Positions 40,252-49,776 of a DNA stretch of 64,000 nt are shown piece by piece (the first letter of the stretch is position 1; every line of letters begins with the position of its first letter). The stretch is from CAKZQX01 sp034435975. Lineage in GTDB: Bacteria; Chloroflexota; Chloroflexia; Chloroflexales; Chloroflexaceae. The stretch covers positions 1 to 64,000 of the forward strand of contig DAOTWD010000032.1 in assembly GCA_034435975.1 (NCBI GenBank), in the 5' to 3' direction. The position numbers and the translations under genes are program-made. The notes beneath the pieces were generated by a model. The model was not told the origin of the DNA. It made no database searches and worked only from the letters and a program-made list of their open reading frames with translations.

Positions 40252-43200
40252 CTAACGTCGGATCAATGGGAGATACACAAAACTCCCTCTTTTAAAGCGT
40301 ACCTGGGCCGTATCCAGCGATGTATCAAGATTGGCTGCGCTAGAATTGACGACAACCACTTTGTTGGTGACAATTTCGTCCTCTTCACCATCAACCGCGC
40401 GTACACGAAACCGTAGCAATCGCACACCCGGAACCCGTTGTTGATCTTCATTGGTTTCGGCCTTTGGTACACGCAAATCGTTCCAGGTTAACCGATTACC
40501 ATCCTGGGTCGGTCTGGCGGTATCACCTATTGGTGCCACAAAGGTCAGATTGGGTGGTAACTGATCTTCAAGAGATACCCGTAGCTCAGACGATTCCGTA
40601 TTGACAATCGAGATCTGATACGCAAACTCCTCGCCGACTGAGACTTGCTCCCGGTCAGCCATCTTCGCCAGCGCCGGTTGGGGCGGACACATGCGGATGA
40701 TTGGATCCAGTACGCCGTCTTTGAGCGGGATGGCACCATTCGGGCTGGTAGTGGTTACTTTTGTTGGCAGATCATGCCAGACCTGCCCGACTTCCAGTTC
40801 ACCTTCTAACACTACCAGCGCCGAAGTTTCGTTAGTTCCTTTAGCCGGAACCGTGAGATTTTGCCAGACCACCAGCGTGTCACCATTCTCGGCCTGGCGT
40901 ATTGTTGGTGCAGGTGTAGTTCCCATTGGACGTACAAACTTCAGACCAAGCGGCAACGTGACGGACACGGTCGTGCTTTCATAGCTGATGTCATTGGTGT
41001 TAATCAGTGAGAGTTGGTAGATTGGTCGATCACCAGGGGTGGCACATGTATCAGCATTGAGCAACCGTGGTTCAGCGGTATGCAGCGGTTCGACGTTGAC
41101 ATCAACATAGGCAAAGCTAATTTGCTCCCCCCTGAAGTTACTACAAATACCGTTGCCAGCGCCACCTGCTGGTATGGCTTCAAGCAAATCAGGCGCAGTT
41201 GCCATTATCCAGTTACGGTTATAACGCTCAAGGTCATTCGAGTCACATGCCTGCACTGCCTGCACAGGTTTGCGCAAACTCAAGACCGTATTGCCCGTGC
41301 GTGCCACAAAGGTAATCTTTGCTGTACGGTTGGCCTGGATCGAAGGGATGACCCAGGTCAACTGGATGCGCTCATCCTCCAGTTTCTCTTGCTGAGGAGG
41401 ATTTGTTACATCACCGGCACCGGTCATGCTCACAAAGGTAAAACCCGGTGGCAAAATATCGATCACCGTCACGTTGTTAATCGCATCGGCGCGATTGTTA
41501 TTCTTAACCTCCAGCGTATAGGTGATCCGATCTTGCAAGCTGGCACGTTGGCGATCAACCTTCTTCGAGTATTCGATACGATTCGTGCCACAGTTGAGTT
41601 GCACGACGCCGATCGCAGGGGGAATCTGGCGCACAACATAGGTGTCGCGCCCACTCTTAAACTGAAACATTAGTTCGTTTACATATTTCGCCGTCTTACA
41701 TTCATCAGGTAATCGGGTGACAATCACTGCCTCCAGGCTGCCACCAGGTGGTACACGGCGCAACGGCCACTCGAGGATATTGCCATCCTGCCGGGTTGGC
41801 TGCGCGTAGCCACTTTCCTGACGGACATAGACGAATTTATCCAACGGATCGTACAGCCCCATTTCATGAGTTTCTGACGACTGATTGGTAAGTTTGAGCT
41901 TGAACGTGATGGTATCTCCCTGAATTCTGGTCTGGGGCTTGTCAGGTATCTTCTCCAGGTTGATTTCTGGATTTATCCTGACACAAACACTGCTGCTGGT
42001 GACACTAATACGCTCTTCACCACTCCGTAGTTCGACCTTGTTGCAGTAATCGACAAATTCGAATCCATCGACGCGTAGTTCGTAACGCAGGGTAAGTTTC
42101 TCACCGCGGGGAACCGTAATGTTGTTCCAGATAATAACGCCACCATTCTTATTATCATCAACCGAGTCCGGTTCACGATTGATCCCATCCAGGGTGGCGC
42201 TGCCTCTGACGTAACTGAACTTAGCGGGTAATGTTCGGTGTGAAGGCAGATTGTCAATTACAGTGACATTATCGGCATCGGCTGACCCTGTGTTCTCGAT
42301 CTCGATAAGATAGGCATAATTCTGGCCTTTTTTCACGTATGACTCGCCACTCTCAGAGAATTTCCCAACGCTAAGGCGCGGTACGAGATTCACGCGCCCA
42401 CCGGTCGTTTTAACACATGCCAGTGGTACAGCGGAAGTACCAGAAACCAGTTGTCCTACACCAGTACCTCGAGCGATGGTTCGACTATAACCCCCGATCA
42501 CCCGAAGAGAGAATGATGCCTCAGTTGGAGCGGTGATCGTTCCAGGCGGAATATCCAGGTTCCAGCGGATCTCGCCGCCAGGTTGAGCCGCTGAAGATGG
42601 TGCCTGGGCCGGGCTGGGCGTGGCTGAATTAGGGACATAGAACGCATTTGACTGGATCGTATAGATCAGTTGCGATCCAGTGATCGGTTTATCGTAAAAG
42701 TTCTGTACAACAATTGTTAACATGGCTTCGTTGCCATAAACCGTAGAACGTGGTTCCGCAGTTATCGACTTGATCTCGAGCGGATTGGCAACCACAATGT
42801 CAGCACGTTTACCCTTGACGTCATAGCGCTCGTTCGCATTCCTGAATGGCATTTGATCACTGGTAACGCTGTAGTTCTGGTTGCGAATGAACCCACAACC
42901 GTCGTTCACGTTGAGTTTTCTGAACCGTACGCGAAACTGCTGCGCACTATTCGGTTGTAGTGGCCCGGCAATGCGCCATGTCAATGTTCCTTTCTGCGTA
43001 TCCAGTTCGGGATTCCCGTCGCCATCGGCTGGTACATATGCACTCCCAGCCGGCAGGGTATCAACCAGAACGATGTTGGTGGCTGCACGTGCATCGGCTC
43101 GAACCTGTCCATCGATCACATCTCCCGGCCCATTGGCATTGCCCACGGTGATGATAAAATCACCGGTATCAAGCGGGTAGATCCTTTCTGGTGTCTCGGG

Positions 43201-43983
43201 TGCCCGTTCCTTTACCAGATAGAAGATCGGGCCAACAACCAGCGCATTCGCCGTATTTTCGCTAATAATCTGGTTGTTGATCACCAGTTGCCCTGATCCC
43301 GCCGGGCGCACAGGCTCTTTGCCTGACTCGGAGTAGGCTTCAGGCATTGTACGTAGACGTACTGAGAAACGCCCGCTCTGACCTGGTGCCAGATCGCCAA
43401 TACGGTACTCGTAGTTTCGGATCTTCTCGACTGTTGAACCACTACTGGATATGATATTGCATTCATTGTCACAGTATTGCCAATTGCCACGCCTGGCGAT
43501 TGGATCGAAGCGCGACCAGGTGGCACGTACAACCACACCAGATGCTACCTGTGATCCAGTGTTGGTATACACATACGTGTAGGTAATCTGGCCATTTTCT
43601 GTACCTAGATTTTCACTGCGAATCTGATCGGGTGTCACCAGTACACTGAGTTGCACAACACCCTGGCGATTACGAGTTATCGGGAAATCGTCGATGAAGC
43701 CAGGTTCGCTGCCGTCTCCGGTTGTGTCGGTCAAACCAGAATCGGTCTCCTGGTCGGTAGGAGTTGCAGGTATGATCGGTGTTCTTTCGTCGGGGGTGGG
43801 AACGACCAGCGTGACGCCGTTTTCATCAGGGAAGGCGTCCGGGTCAACAACTTCGAACTCTGGCGTTGGTGTAGGATCTTGAGCGGTCGTGGTAAACGGC
43901 ACCAGTGCCATCAACATAAACAACATGGTCAACAGGGTAATCTGACGATACCAATGACCAGCCTGACCAGAGCATGCTTTCAC
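40252..43983 (-). CDS. Large secreted DUF11-repeat surface protein, 1243 aa
   Basis: GTG start at 43983 with AAGGAG 8 nt upstream. A signal peptide (about 12-35, ending TTTAQD) precedes an acidic Pro/Thr linker. Then come about seven consecutive DUF11-type beta domains, recognisable by NTGSADADNVTVIDNLP-, NNRADAINNVTVIDILPPGF- and NDISYESTTVSVTLPLGLKF-like edges. The protein ends in VYLPLIRR. There is no catalytic motif. By family these are surface or wall adhesins/structural proteins. The last residues form the hydrophobic LPL motif seen in other secreted proteins of this window. No transmembrane anchor is visible at the C-terminus. Confidence 0.9.
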   Translation of the reverse strand: MKACSGQAGHWYRQITLLTMLFMLMALVPFTTTAQDPTPTPEFEVVDPDAFPDENGVTLVVPTPDERTPIIPATPTDQETDSGLTDTTGDGSEPGFIDDFPITRNRQGVVQLSVLVTPDQIRSENLGTENGQITYTYVYTNTGSQVASGVVVRATWSRFDPIARRGNWQYCDNECNIISSSGSTVEKIRNYEYRIGDLAPGQSGRFSVRLRTMPEAYSESGKEPVRPAGSGQLVINNQIISENTANALVVGPIFYLVKERAPETPERIYPLDTGDFIITVGNANGPGDVIDGQVRADARAATNIVLVDTLPAGSAYVPADGDGNPELDTQKGTLTWRIAGPLQPNSAQQFRVRFRKLNVNDGCGFIRNQNYSVTSDQMPFRNANERYDVKGKRADIVVANPLEIKSITAEPRSTVYGNEAMLTIVVQNFYDKPITGSQLIYTIQSNAFYVPNSATPSPAQAPSSAAQPGGEIRWNLDIPPGTITAPTEASFSLRVIGGYSRTIARGTGVGQLVSGTSAVPLACVKTTGGRVNLVPRLSVGKFSESGESYVKKGQNYAYLIEIENTGSADADNVTVIDNLPSHRTLPAKFSYVRGSATLDGINREPDSVDDNKNGGVIIWNNITVPRGEKLTLRYELRVDGFEFVDYCNKVELRSGEERISVTSSSVCVRINPEINLEKIPDKPQTRIQGDTITFKLKLTNQSSETHEMGLYDPLDKFVYVRQESGYAQPTRQDGNILEWPLRRVPPGGSLEAVIVTRLPDECKTAKYVNELMFQFKSGRDTYVVRQIPPAIGVVQLNCGTNRIEYSKKVDRQRASLQDRITYTLEVKNNNRADAINNVTVIDILPPGFTFVSMTGAGDVTNPPQQEKLEDERIQLTWVIPSIQANRTAKITFVARTGNTVLSLRKPVQAVQACDSNDLERYNRNWIMATAPDLLEAIPAGGAGNGICSNFRGEQISFAYVDVNVEPLHTAEPRLLNADTCATPGDRPIYQLSLINTNDISYESTTVSVTLPLGLKFVRPMGTTPAPTIRQAENGDTLVVWQNLTVPAKGTNETSALVVLEGELEVGQVWHDLPTKVTTTSPNGAIPLKDGVLDPIIRMCPPQPALAKMADREQVSVGEEFAYQISIVNTESSELRVSLEDQLPPNLTFVAPIGDTARPTQDGNRLTWNDLRVPKAETNEDQQRVPGVRLLRFRVRAVDGEEDEIVTNKVVVVNSSAANLDTSLDTAQVRFKRGSFVYLPLIRR

Positions 43984-44297
43984 AATACAATCTCCTTAAT
44001 TACGCTGTGATTGATGCAAGATCTTCACCCAGTTTATGCCATGCATCATCAGCCTGGTGGGTAATGTGTATCTCGGAGTGATGTTCATGTTGCCACACGA
44101 TGCGCAGCAGTTTGCTGTGAACCAGGAATATTCGCTCCTTGATTACAACCTGTGCTGACGGTTTGATCATCAGGCTCGATGACGTGATCGTATACGATCC
44201 TGGGTGACCATCGTCACAACATTATAACCCGATTACGTATCCCATACTGACTATAGCATCTCGTCATACATATGTGAATAGGAGAAAAGGACTAAAT
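43984..44297. other. 314-nt intergenic region, no feature seen
   Basis: It separates the surface-protein gene from the DUF2079 gene. I see no clear promoter, hairpin terminator or small gene. Confidence 0.4.
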
Positions 44298-46289
44298 TTA
44301 CTCCTTTTCAACCTCGATTGTCCCGACGATCAGCGGTGGGCTATCTGCCACCTGGCTGCGTTCATCGGTAGCATAGGCTTCGCTATGACCCGAATGATAC
44401 CAGGCCACCTTCCAGGTATAACGACCGGGATCTATATCAGGAGGAATCTGCACATCAAATGTCTCGCGTATGATATGATCCGATGCCCATTCCATAGTCG
44501 GGAGTAATACATAGGTTGGTAGGTGAACCATACGGGTGTGGTCAATACCGTCAAGCCAGCTCACCGCAACATAGCGTTCGTTTAGCGGTTCGCTACGAGT
44601 GCGTTGCCATTCAAAGGTCACCCGCCAGCGGCGCCTGCCGAGCGGCTCGATCTCTGTACCAACGAGCGCGATCGGGCCAGCAACGTCGGTGGAGAGGGCT
44701 GGCTTATGCGCATCGAGAACGTCCACCTGTTGCAGCAGGGCCGCCGCTGGTGGAGCATTGCGCTGAAACAATAGTAATCCATCGCGCATCGTAACCAGTG
44801 CAAAATCGGGATCGTCTAACACCTGCACAATCTCGCGTATCTCATAGGTGATTCCGCCCGCAACCCGGTTGTCAGTCACCCGACGATAATCAAACAATGC
44901 ATCGGCCAGCACATAGTCAACCTGGGGCAGAATCGCGGGAAACCGCCATCCACCGGGATCATCGGGATAGCGTACCACGTACAGTGTTTCACGATTGACC
45001 AGATGAGAAGCCAGAAAGACAGAGGTAGCGATGGCCGCGTCTGGTGGTATGACTTCTCTCAGAAACCGATCTTTCATCCGATCGCGGTCTGTGCGACCAT
45101 AGCCCGAACTATCCAGTCCATATCCAGGCACCTTCATCCAGAATAAGGGATTGAGCGGGGTATCGACAAAGGCGATGTTGAAGATAATAACGATCCCCAG
45201 GTTTAAGCCCAGGTCGCCCTGCCAGCTACGGCCCTTTTTGCGCTGAACAGGTGCTGCGCTGGAACGCTCGGACATACGCGTGACGCCCGCAATAGCCGCC
45301 ATAAGAATGAACGGCACGACGATCGCATAGTGATGATAGCGAAAATCGTAGACACCACCTGGCCCGGTTGAGAGGAGTACGGCCGCGGCGACGGGCATAC
45401 CAGGTAACAACCAATACCAACCGCGCCAGCTTACCAGCAGCACAGGCGCAAAGACGATAAGCGCATTGATCAGGCGTTGATCCCATGTGGCCGCGATCTC
45501 TTGTAAACGACCAAAATAGAACGTGATATAGTTTAGCCCGCGATGCACGTCTGAGGTTGCGGCTGTTGTGAACAGGGGGCGGATGACCAGAAAAGCCACG
45601 GCCCCATATACCATGGCGCTGATGCTGGTGATCCATCCGATGCCGCGTTCACCATAGAGCCACCAGATGAGCAGACCGAGTACAGCGACAGGTAATGCGA
45701 CATAGAACTTACAACTCAGGGCCAGGATCGTAAACAGCCCATAGCTGCGCCAGGCACGCCGATCCAGCGCATCGAGCGCAAACAGCAGCAGTGGCATCGC
45801 CAGCGTGTCGCCATGCAGATCAAAGAGGACACTGGTCTGCGCCGTGGGATAGAGCAGGTAGATCAATGCGAGGCAGCGGGCGGCAAACACGCTGTGCGTA
45901 TGGCGCAAGGTCATCCAATAGACGGGTAGTGCGCCCAGCACAAACAGCACCGCCTGGATAATCAGCAACAGCCGTGGATCGGGCCAGAGCATATAGGGCA
46001 CGGCCAGCAAAAAATAGAACCACTCCACGTGAAAGGCCAGCCGACTGGTCGGGCCAGAAGCAGCCGTGTACACCAGCGGTTGTCCCCATTGTACACTGGC
46101 TATCGCCTGAGCCATATTGCCCAGATCGAGCATTCCCGCATTGTAGCCCTGGTAGCGGGCGATACTGAGCCAGGTGAGCATTGTACCGACGCCGAGGATG
46201 GCCCCCCACAGCATGCGATCAACACGGCGCTGCATCTGCACTGTATGATGGGCAACGGCCTTAGATGATGGTTGAGCTTTCGCTGTCAT
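44298..46289 (-). CDS. DUF2079 polytopic membrane protein (GT-C-like)
   Basis: 663 aa. About ten helices in the first 400 residues follow MLDLGNMAQAIASVQWGQPLV and FHVEWFYFLLAVPYML, which match the N-terminal pattern of the DUF2079 family. YHHYAIVVPFIL and TSVFLASHLVNRE are later conserved pieces. A soluble beta-rich C-terminal domain (about 495-663) is probably extracytoplasmic. The family is thought to be related to GT-C lipid-sugar-dependent glycosyltransferases. It is in an operon with two GtrB-like enzymes and an LPG-synthase-TM-like protein, so transfer of a polyprenyl-phosphate-linked sugar is a reasonable inference. It follows the upstream stop by 10 nt. Confidence 0.85.
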   Translation of the reverse strand: MTAKAQPSSKAVAHHTVQMQRRVDRMLWGAILGVGTMLTWLSIARYQGYNAGMLDLGNMAQAIASVQWGQPLVYTAASGPTSRLAFHVEWFYFLLAVPYMLWPDPRLLLIIQAVLFVLGALPVYWMTLRHTHSVFAARCLALIYLLYPTAQTSVLFDLHGDTLAMPLLLFALDALDRRAWRSYGLFTILALSCKFYVALPVAVLGLLIWWLYGERGIGWITSISAMVYGAVAFLVIRPLFTTAATSDVHRGLNYITFYFGRLQEIAATWDQRLINALIVFAPVLLVSWRGWYWLLPGMPVAAAVLLSTGPGGVYDFRYHHYAIVVPFILMAAIAGVTRMSERSSAAPVQRKKGRSWQGDLGLNLGIVIIFNIAFVDTPLNPLFWMKVPGYGLDSSGYGRTDRDRMKDRFLREVIPPDAAIATSVFLASHLVNRETLYVVRYPDDPGGWRFPAILPQVDYVLADALFDYRRVTDNRVAGGITYEIREIVQVLDDPDFALVTMRDGLLLFQRNAPPAAALLQQVDVLDAHKPALSTDVAGPIALVGTEIEPLGRRRWRVTFEWQRTRSEPLNERYVAVSWLDGIDHTRMVHLPTYVLLPTMEWASDHIIRETFDVQIPPDIDPGRYTWKVAWYHSGHSEAYATDERSQVADSPPLIVGTIEVEKE

Positions 46290-46299
46290 TGATAGTCAC

Positions 46300-47244
46300 T
46301 CACGTTGTTGTCACAAAACGTCCATAGATCCATGCCACCAGTACGGCGAATAGTTCACCGAAGGTCATAACGAGACGAAACACCAGACTGCCCACAATCG
46401 CAACCGGGAGCGGATAGAGTTGGGCCAGCAGGGCCACCAGGAGTGCTTCACGTACACCAAGGCCGCTGGGCGTTATAAAACTGAGGTAGCCAATGACCCA
46501 CGCCAGAGCAGCTGCGCCGATCAACAGTGGCAGGTGCGCGGGAGTGATCGGTGTGAGGCCCCACACAACGGTCACTAGCGCCAGACTCAATCCAAGTGTT
46601 GCGCAAGTATAGATGAACAGCAGAAATAACAAATCACGAAAGGTATAATGCCAGATCAGTTCGGGCCGGTTGAACCGTTGTGCGACCCACTGCAAAACGG
46701 TACCAAAAATGCGCGGATGCAGCAAAGTTAGACCGATAGGTAAGAGAAGCAACAGCCACGTTTGTACACCGCGGAGGCTTACTGCAGTTTCCCAGAAGGG
46801 CAGGGTCACCCCAAACAGAACAAGTGCACCAAGTAATGCCAGCACCTGTTCTATACTGGCACTTGTTAGAACGTGGGTCGCTGATACTTGAAATCGTCCA
46901 GCCAGTGCTATGCGGCTTAAAATATGCCAGACATTACCAGGGACATACCGTGTAATCATCGACAGCAGCCAGATCCGTGCAGCCACCATCAGCGACATCT
47001 CTCCAGTGTAACCACCAATATGGTGGAGCAAGAATGCCCAGCAGATAGCCATTCCGCCAGAATAGACTGTTCCCCACCCGATACTGACGCTAAAAGCCAG
47101 GAGGGAAATATTCCAGGGATAATTTTGTAATGTGCGTAACTGGCTGTGGAGAAAAAGCCCCCATGCTATAAATACCACGAGACCTAGTGATAGGCTCACA
47201 TACCGGGAATGAGCTATGTGCCGGAGAGAAGCACGAGTCTTCAT
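46300..47244 (-). CDS. LPG-synthase-TM-like (UPF0104/AglD2-type) membrane protein
   Basis: 314 aa with about eight helices. SMITRYVPGNVWHILSRIALA and FITPSGLGVREALLVALLAQ are the two hallmark segments (PGxxW and PGGxGxRE-like) of the lysylphosphatidylglycerol-synthase transmembrane family. Proteins of this type are found with dolichol/polyprenol sugar enzymes and are proposed to be flippases or membrane glycosyltransferase helpers. It starts 8 nt after the upstream GT2 stop, in an operon. Confidence 0.88.
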   Translation of the reverse strand: MKTRASLRHIAHSRYVSLSLGLVVFIAWGLFLHSQLRTLQNYPWNISLLAFSVSIGWGTVYSGGMAICWAFLLHHIGGYTGEMSLMVAARIWLLSMITRYVPGNVWHILSRIALAGRFQVSATHVLTSASIEQVLALLGALVLFGVTLPFWETAVSLRGVQTWLLLLLPIGLTLLHPRIFGTVLQWVAQRFNRPELIWHYTFRDLLFLLFIYTCATLGLSLALVTVVWGLTPITPAHLPLLIGAAALAWVIGYLSFITPSGLGVREALLVALLAQLYPLPVAIVGSLVFRLVMTFGELFAVLVAWIYGRFVTTT

Positions 47245-47252
47245 TACACACT

Positions 47253-48311
47253 TTACCGAATTTCCAACGTATCTTGTTGCATGGGTATTTGCTGATCCAG
47301 AAGTCGGCGCACAACATATTCATCGCCAGAACGGTAATCGTTATGGCGCAGCATCTCACCAATTAAGCCGGTGGAAATAAATTGCAAGCCGGTAATCAAG
47401 AGCAAGACGCCCAGTGTGAGTAGCGGTCGATCACCAATCGGGCGTTGGCCCTGGAACCACAGAACTGTCAGATAGACACCAATCAGCAACCCGATCGTCG
47501 TGAATACGGTGCCAATCATGCCAAAGAGGCGCAGGGGGCGGCGCAGATAGGTCGTTAAAAACAGCACCTGAATAAAGTCTAGATAGCCCCACAGCAGGCG
47601 TTTCGTGCCAAACTTACTCTTGCCAAAGCGCCGCCGCTGATGCGGGATCGGCACCTCGGTCACACGAAACCCGCGCTGATGTGCCAGCACTGGAATAAAG
47701 CGGTGCTGTTCGCCATACAGGTGCAGATCACTGACCACTTCATGGGCATATGCTTTGAAGCCACAGTTAAAGTCGTGCAGCCTGACTCCGGTCAGGGTTG
47801 AAACGACTCGGTTAAACACCCGCGAGGGCAGGGTCTTGGAGAGCGGATCGTGGCGCTGCTTGCGCCAGGCTGAAACCAGGTCATAGCCCGCATCCAGTCG
47901 TTCCAGCAACTGAAACATATCGCCCGGATCTTCCTGCATATCGGCATCAATCGTGATCAGTCGCGCGCCACGAGCCAGCTTAAAGCCTGCATGCAAGGCG
48001 GCTGTTTTGCCAAAGTTGCGCCGAAACTGCACGACCCGCACCCGCGCATCCTGGCGATGCAACGCAGCACAGGCACGGAAACTCGCATCGTTGCTGCCAT
48101 CGTCAATCAAGATAATCTCGTAACTCTGGGCATACGGTTGTGGCCCTGTTGTCAGCACCGTCGTGAGGCGCTCGTAGAGCGGTTGGATATTTTCGGCTTC
48201 ATTGTAAATCGGCACAATCACCGAAAGCGCCAGGGGCGTGGCTACACGCTGCTTCGAATCGAGATAATCATAATCATTGCTCATTTCCTGCTGTACTATC
48301 TGGTCAATCAT
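47253..48311 (-). CDS. GT2 polyprenyl-phosphate glycosyltransferase (DPM1/GtrB-like)
   Basis: 352 aa. ALSVIVPIYNEAENIQPLYERL (about 28-49), ILIDDGSNDAS, TIDADMQEDPGDM (metal and donor site, about 124-136) and HQRRRFGKSKFG (about 211-222) are characteristic. Two C-terminal helices (about 256-280 and 296-320) anchor it. By family it makes polyprenyl-phosphate mannose or glucose on the cytoplasmic face. The ATG at 48311 has GAGG at 7 nt. The neighbouring gene 48471-49508 is a close paralogue, so this is a tandem duplication. Confidence 0.92.
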   Translation of the reverse strand: MIDQIVQQEMSNDYDYLDSKQRVATPLALSVIVPIYNEAENIQPLYERLTTVLTTGPQPYAQSYEIILIDDGSNDASFRACAALHRQDARVRVVQFRRNFGKTAALHAGFKLARGARLITIDADMQEDPGDMFQLLERLDAGYDLVSAWRKQRHDPLSKTLPSRVFNRVVSTLTGVRLHDFNCGFKAYAHEVVSDLHLYGEQHRFIPVLAHQRGFRVTEVPIPHQRRRFGKSKFGTKRLLWGYLDFIQVLFLTTYLRRPLRLFGMIGTVFTTIGLLIGVYLTVLWFQGQRPIGDRPLLTLGVLLLITGLQFISTGLIGEMLRHNDYRSGDEYVVRRLLDQQIPMQQDTLEIR

Positions 48312-48384
48312 AGATAGCCTCGTTTCGTCAGGTTACAGGTTGTATTGGTGCATCGAATGGCTGCTCCCAAACAGACCACTGCGC

Positions 48385-48484
48385 ATAGGAGATAGGAAAG
48401 TAACAGAGGACAGCGAAAGAAGGAACGAGCGGTTCTCGCCAATGGTTCCCTATTTCCTCTTTTCTGCCAGCTATTTTCTCACTC
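48385..48484 (-). repeat. Left arm of a 100-nt inverted repeat flanking a glycosyltransferase gene
   Basis: From TAGGAGATAGGAAAGTA to TTTTCTCACTCC this stretch matches the reverse complement of 49619-49721, including TCGCCAATGGTTCCCTAT and CTGCCAGCTATTT. It overlaps the last four codons and the stop of the 48471-49508 gene. Confidence 0.85.
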
Positions 48485-49508
48485 CTTGTTGATGATTCAG
48501 TTCTTCGCGTACCACATAAATCGGCTTCTGCTGTGTTTCATAGTATGTGCGCACCACCAGTTCGCCAATTAACCCTATGCTCATAAACTGTACACCCAGA
48601 ATGAGAAGCAGCGTACCGAGCAGCAGCAGGGGCCGATCCGCCAGGCTCTCGCCCGTGATAAATTTAAGTAGCACCAGATAGGTGTTAATCACGATGCCCA
48701 GCAGCATAGACAGCAACCCGAACAACCCGAAGATTTGCATCGGGCGTGTCGCATAGCTCAACAAAAAGCGCACAGTCAATAGATCAAGGAGGACGCGGAT
48801 GGTGCGACTGATCCCATATTTTGATGTTCCATACTGGCGAGGCGCATGCCGTACGGGTAGTTCTGTTACTGCTACCCCCTGCCAACTGGCAATGGCCGGA
48901 ATGAAGCGGTGTAGCTCGCCATATAGCTGAATATTGCGCAACACGTCGGCGCGGTACGCCTTTAGAGAGCAACCATAGTCACGTAGGTGAACCCCCGTGA
49001 CGACCGAGATCAGGCGGTTGGCAATCTGGGAGGGCAGGCGGCGGGTCCAGAACGGATCCTGGCGTTGCTCGCGCCAGCCGCTGACCACGTCGTAGCCTTC
49101 ATCCAGTTTCTTGAGCAAACGGCCAATATCAGCCGGGTCGTTTTGCAGATCGGCATCAATCGTGATCACCACATCACCGCGCACGCGTTCAAAGCCAGCG
49201 GCAAAGGCGGGTGTCTGGCCAAAATTACGCCGAAAGCGGATCACGCGTAAGCGAGAATCAACCAGCGCCAGGTCACGCAACAGGCTAAAGCTGCGATCTT
49301 TGCTACCGTCGTCAACTGCAATAATTTCATAGCTATGTCCGAGTTGTTCGAGTTCAGTTGTCAGTCGCGTATACAGTGTTGCGATGCTTTCCTCTTCGTT
49401 GTAAATCGGGACAACAATCGAGAGGTAGGGCGCAGTATCAACGCCATTACCCATTGACCGGATGCTGGTGGTGTTGTACATCAGGTTGTGCGGGACAGGG
49501 TGTTCCAT
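48471..49508 (-). CDS. GT2 polyprenyl-phosphate glycosyltransferase (DPM1/GtrB-like), paralogue
   Basis: 345 aa from the ATG at 49508, which follows AAGGAG by 5 nt (a further in-frame start at 49535 has no ribosome site). LSIVVPIYNEEESIATLYTRL, AVDDGSKDRS, TIDADLQNDPADIGRL and RHAPRQYGTSKYG parallel the downstream gene, and the C-terminus carries two helices. The gene is enclosed by a 100-nt inverted repeat. A perfect GCCGGTT/AACCGGC hairpin (49520-49540) sits directly upstream of its ribosome site. It first-steps sugar onto polyprenyl phosphate; the two paralogues may use different sugars. Confidence 0.92.
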   Translation of the reverse strand: MEHPVPHNLMYNTTSIRSMGNGVDTAPYLSIVVPIYNEEESIATLYTRLTTELEQLGHSYEIIAVDDGSKDRSFSLLRDLALVDSRLRVIRFRRNFGQTPAFAAGFERVRGDVVITIDADLQNDPADIGRLLKKLDEGYDVVSGWREQRQDPFWTRRLPSQIANRLISVVTGVHLRDYGCSLKAYRADVLRNIQLYGELHRFIPAIASWQGVAVTELPVRHAPRQYGTSKYGISRTIRVLLDLLTVRFLLSYATRPMQIFGLFGLLSMLLGIVINTYLVLLKFITGESLADRPLLLLGTLLLILGVQFMSIGLIGELVVRTYYETQQKPIYVVREELNHQQGVRK

Positions 49509-49519
49509 AGGTACTCCTT

Positions 49520-49540
49520 GCCGGTTATGGAACAACCGGC
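49520..49540 (-). promoter_or_regulatory. Leader hairpin directly 5' of the GT2 ribosome site
   Basis: GCCGGTT (49520-49526) and AACCGGC (49534-49540) form a perfect 7-bp stem whose base abuts the AAGGAG of the gene starting at 49508. It could modulate translation or protect the 5' end; a role is inference only. Confidence 0.4.
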
Positions 49541-49618
49541 ACTATGTATGACCGCTCGTTTGTCTCCTATTGTAACCGAAATACATACCTGGCATTTGTC
49601 AACAGGTGCTGGCCAGCC

Positions 49619-49721
49619 GGAGTGAGAAATAGCTGGCAGAAAATAGGAATAGGGAACCATTGGCGAGGACTGCTCATTCCTTCTTTCTCTTTTATCTCCT
49701 ACTTTCCTCTCTCCTATTTCC
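49619..49721 (+). repeat. Right arm of the inverted repeat around the GT2 gene
   Basis: It begins GGAGTGAGAAATAGCTGGCA, contains AGGGAACCATTGGCGAGGA and ends with pyrimidine tracts CTTTCTCTTTTATCTCC and CTCTCTCCTATTTCC. It is the inverted partner of 48385-48484, with clear overall similarity and scattered differences. Confidence 0.85.
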
Positions 49722-49776
49722 TAAAGCTGATACTTATGTGCCATTATACAAAGCTTTCATACCGGTTGCTATAGCC

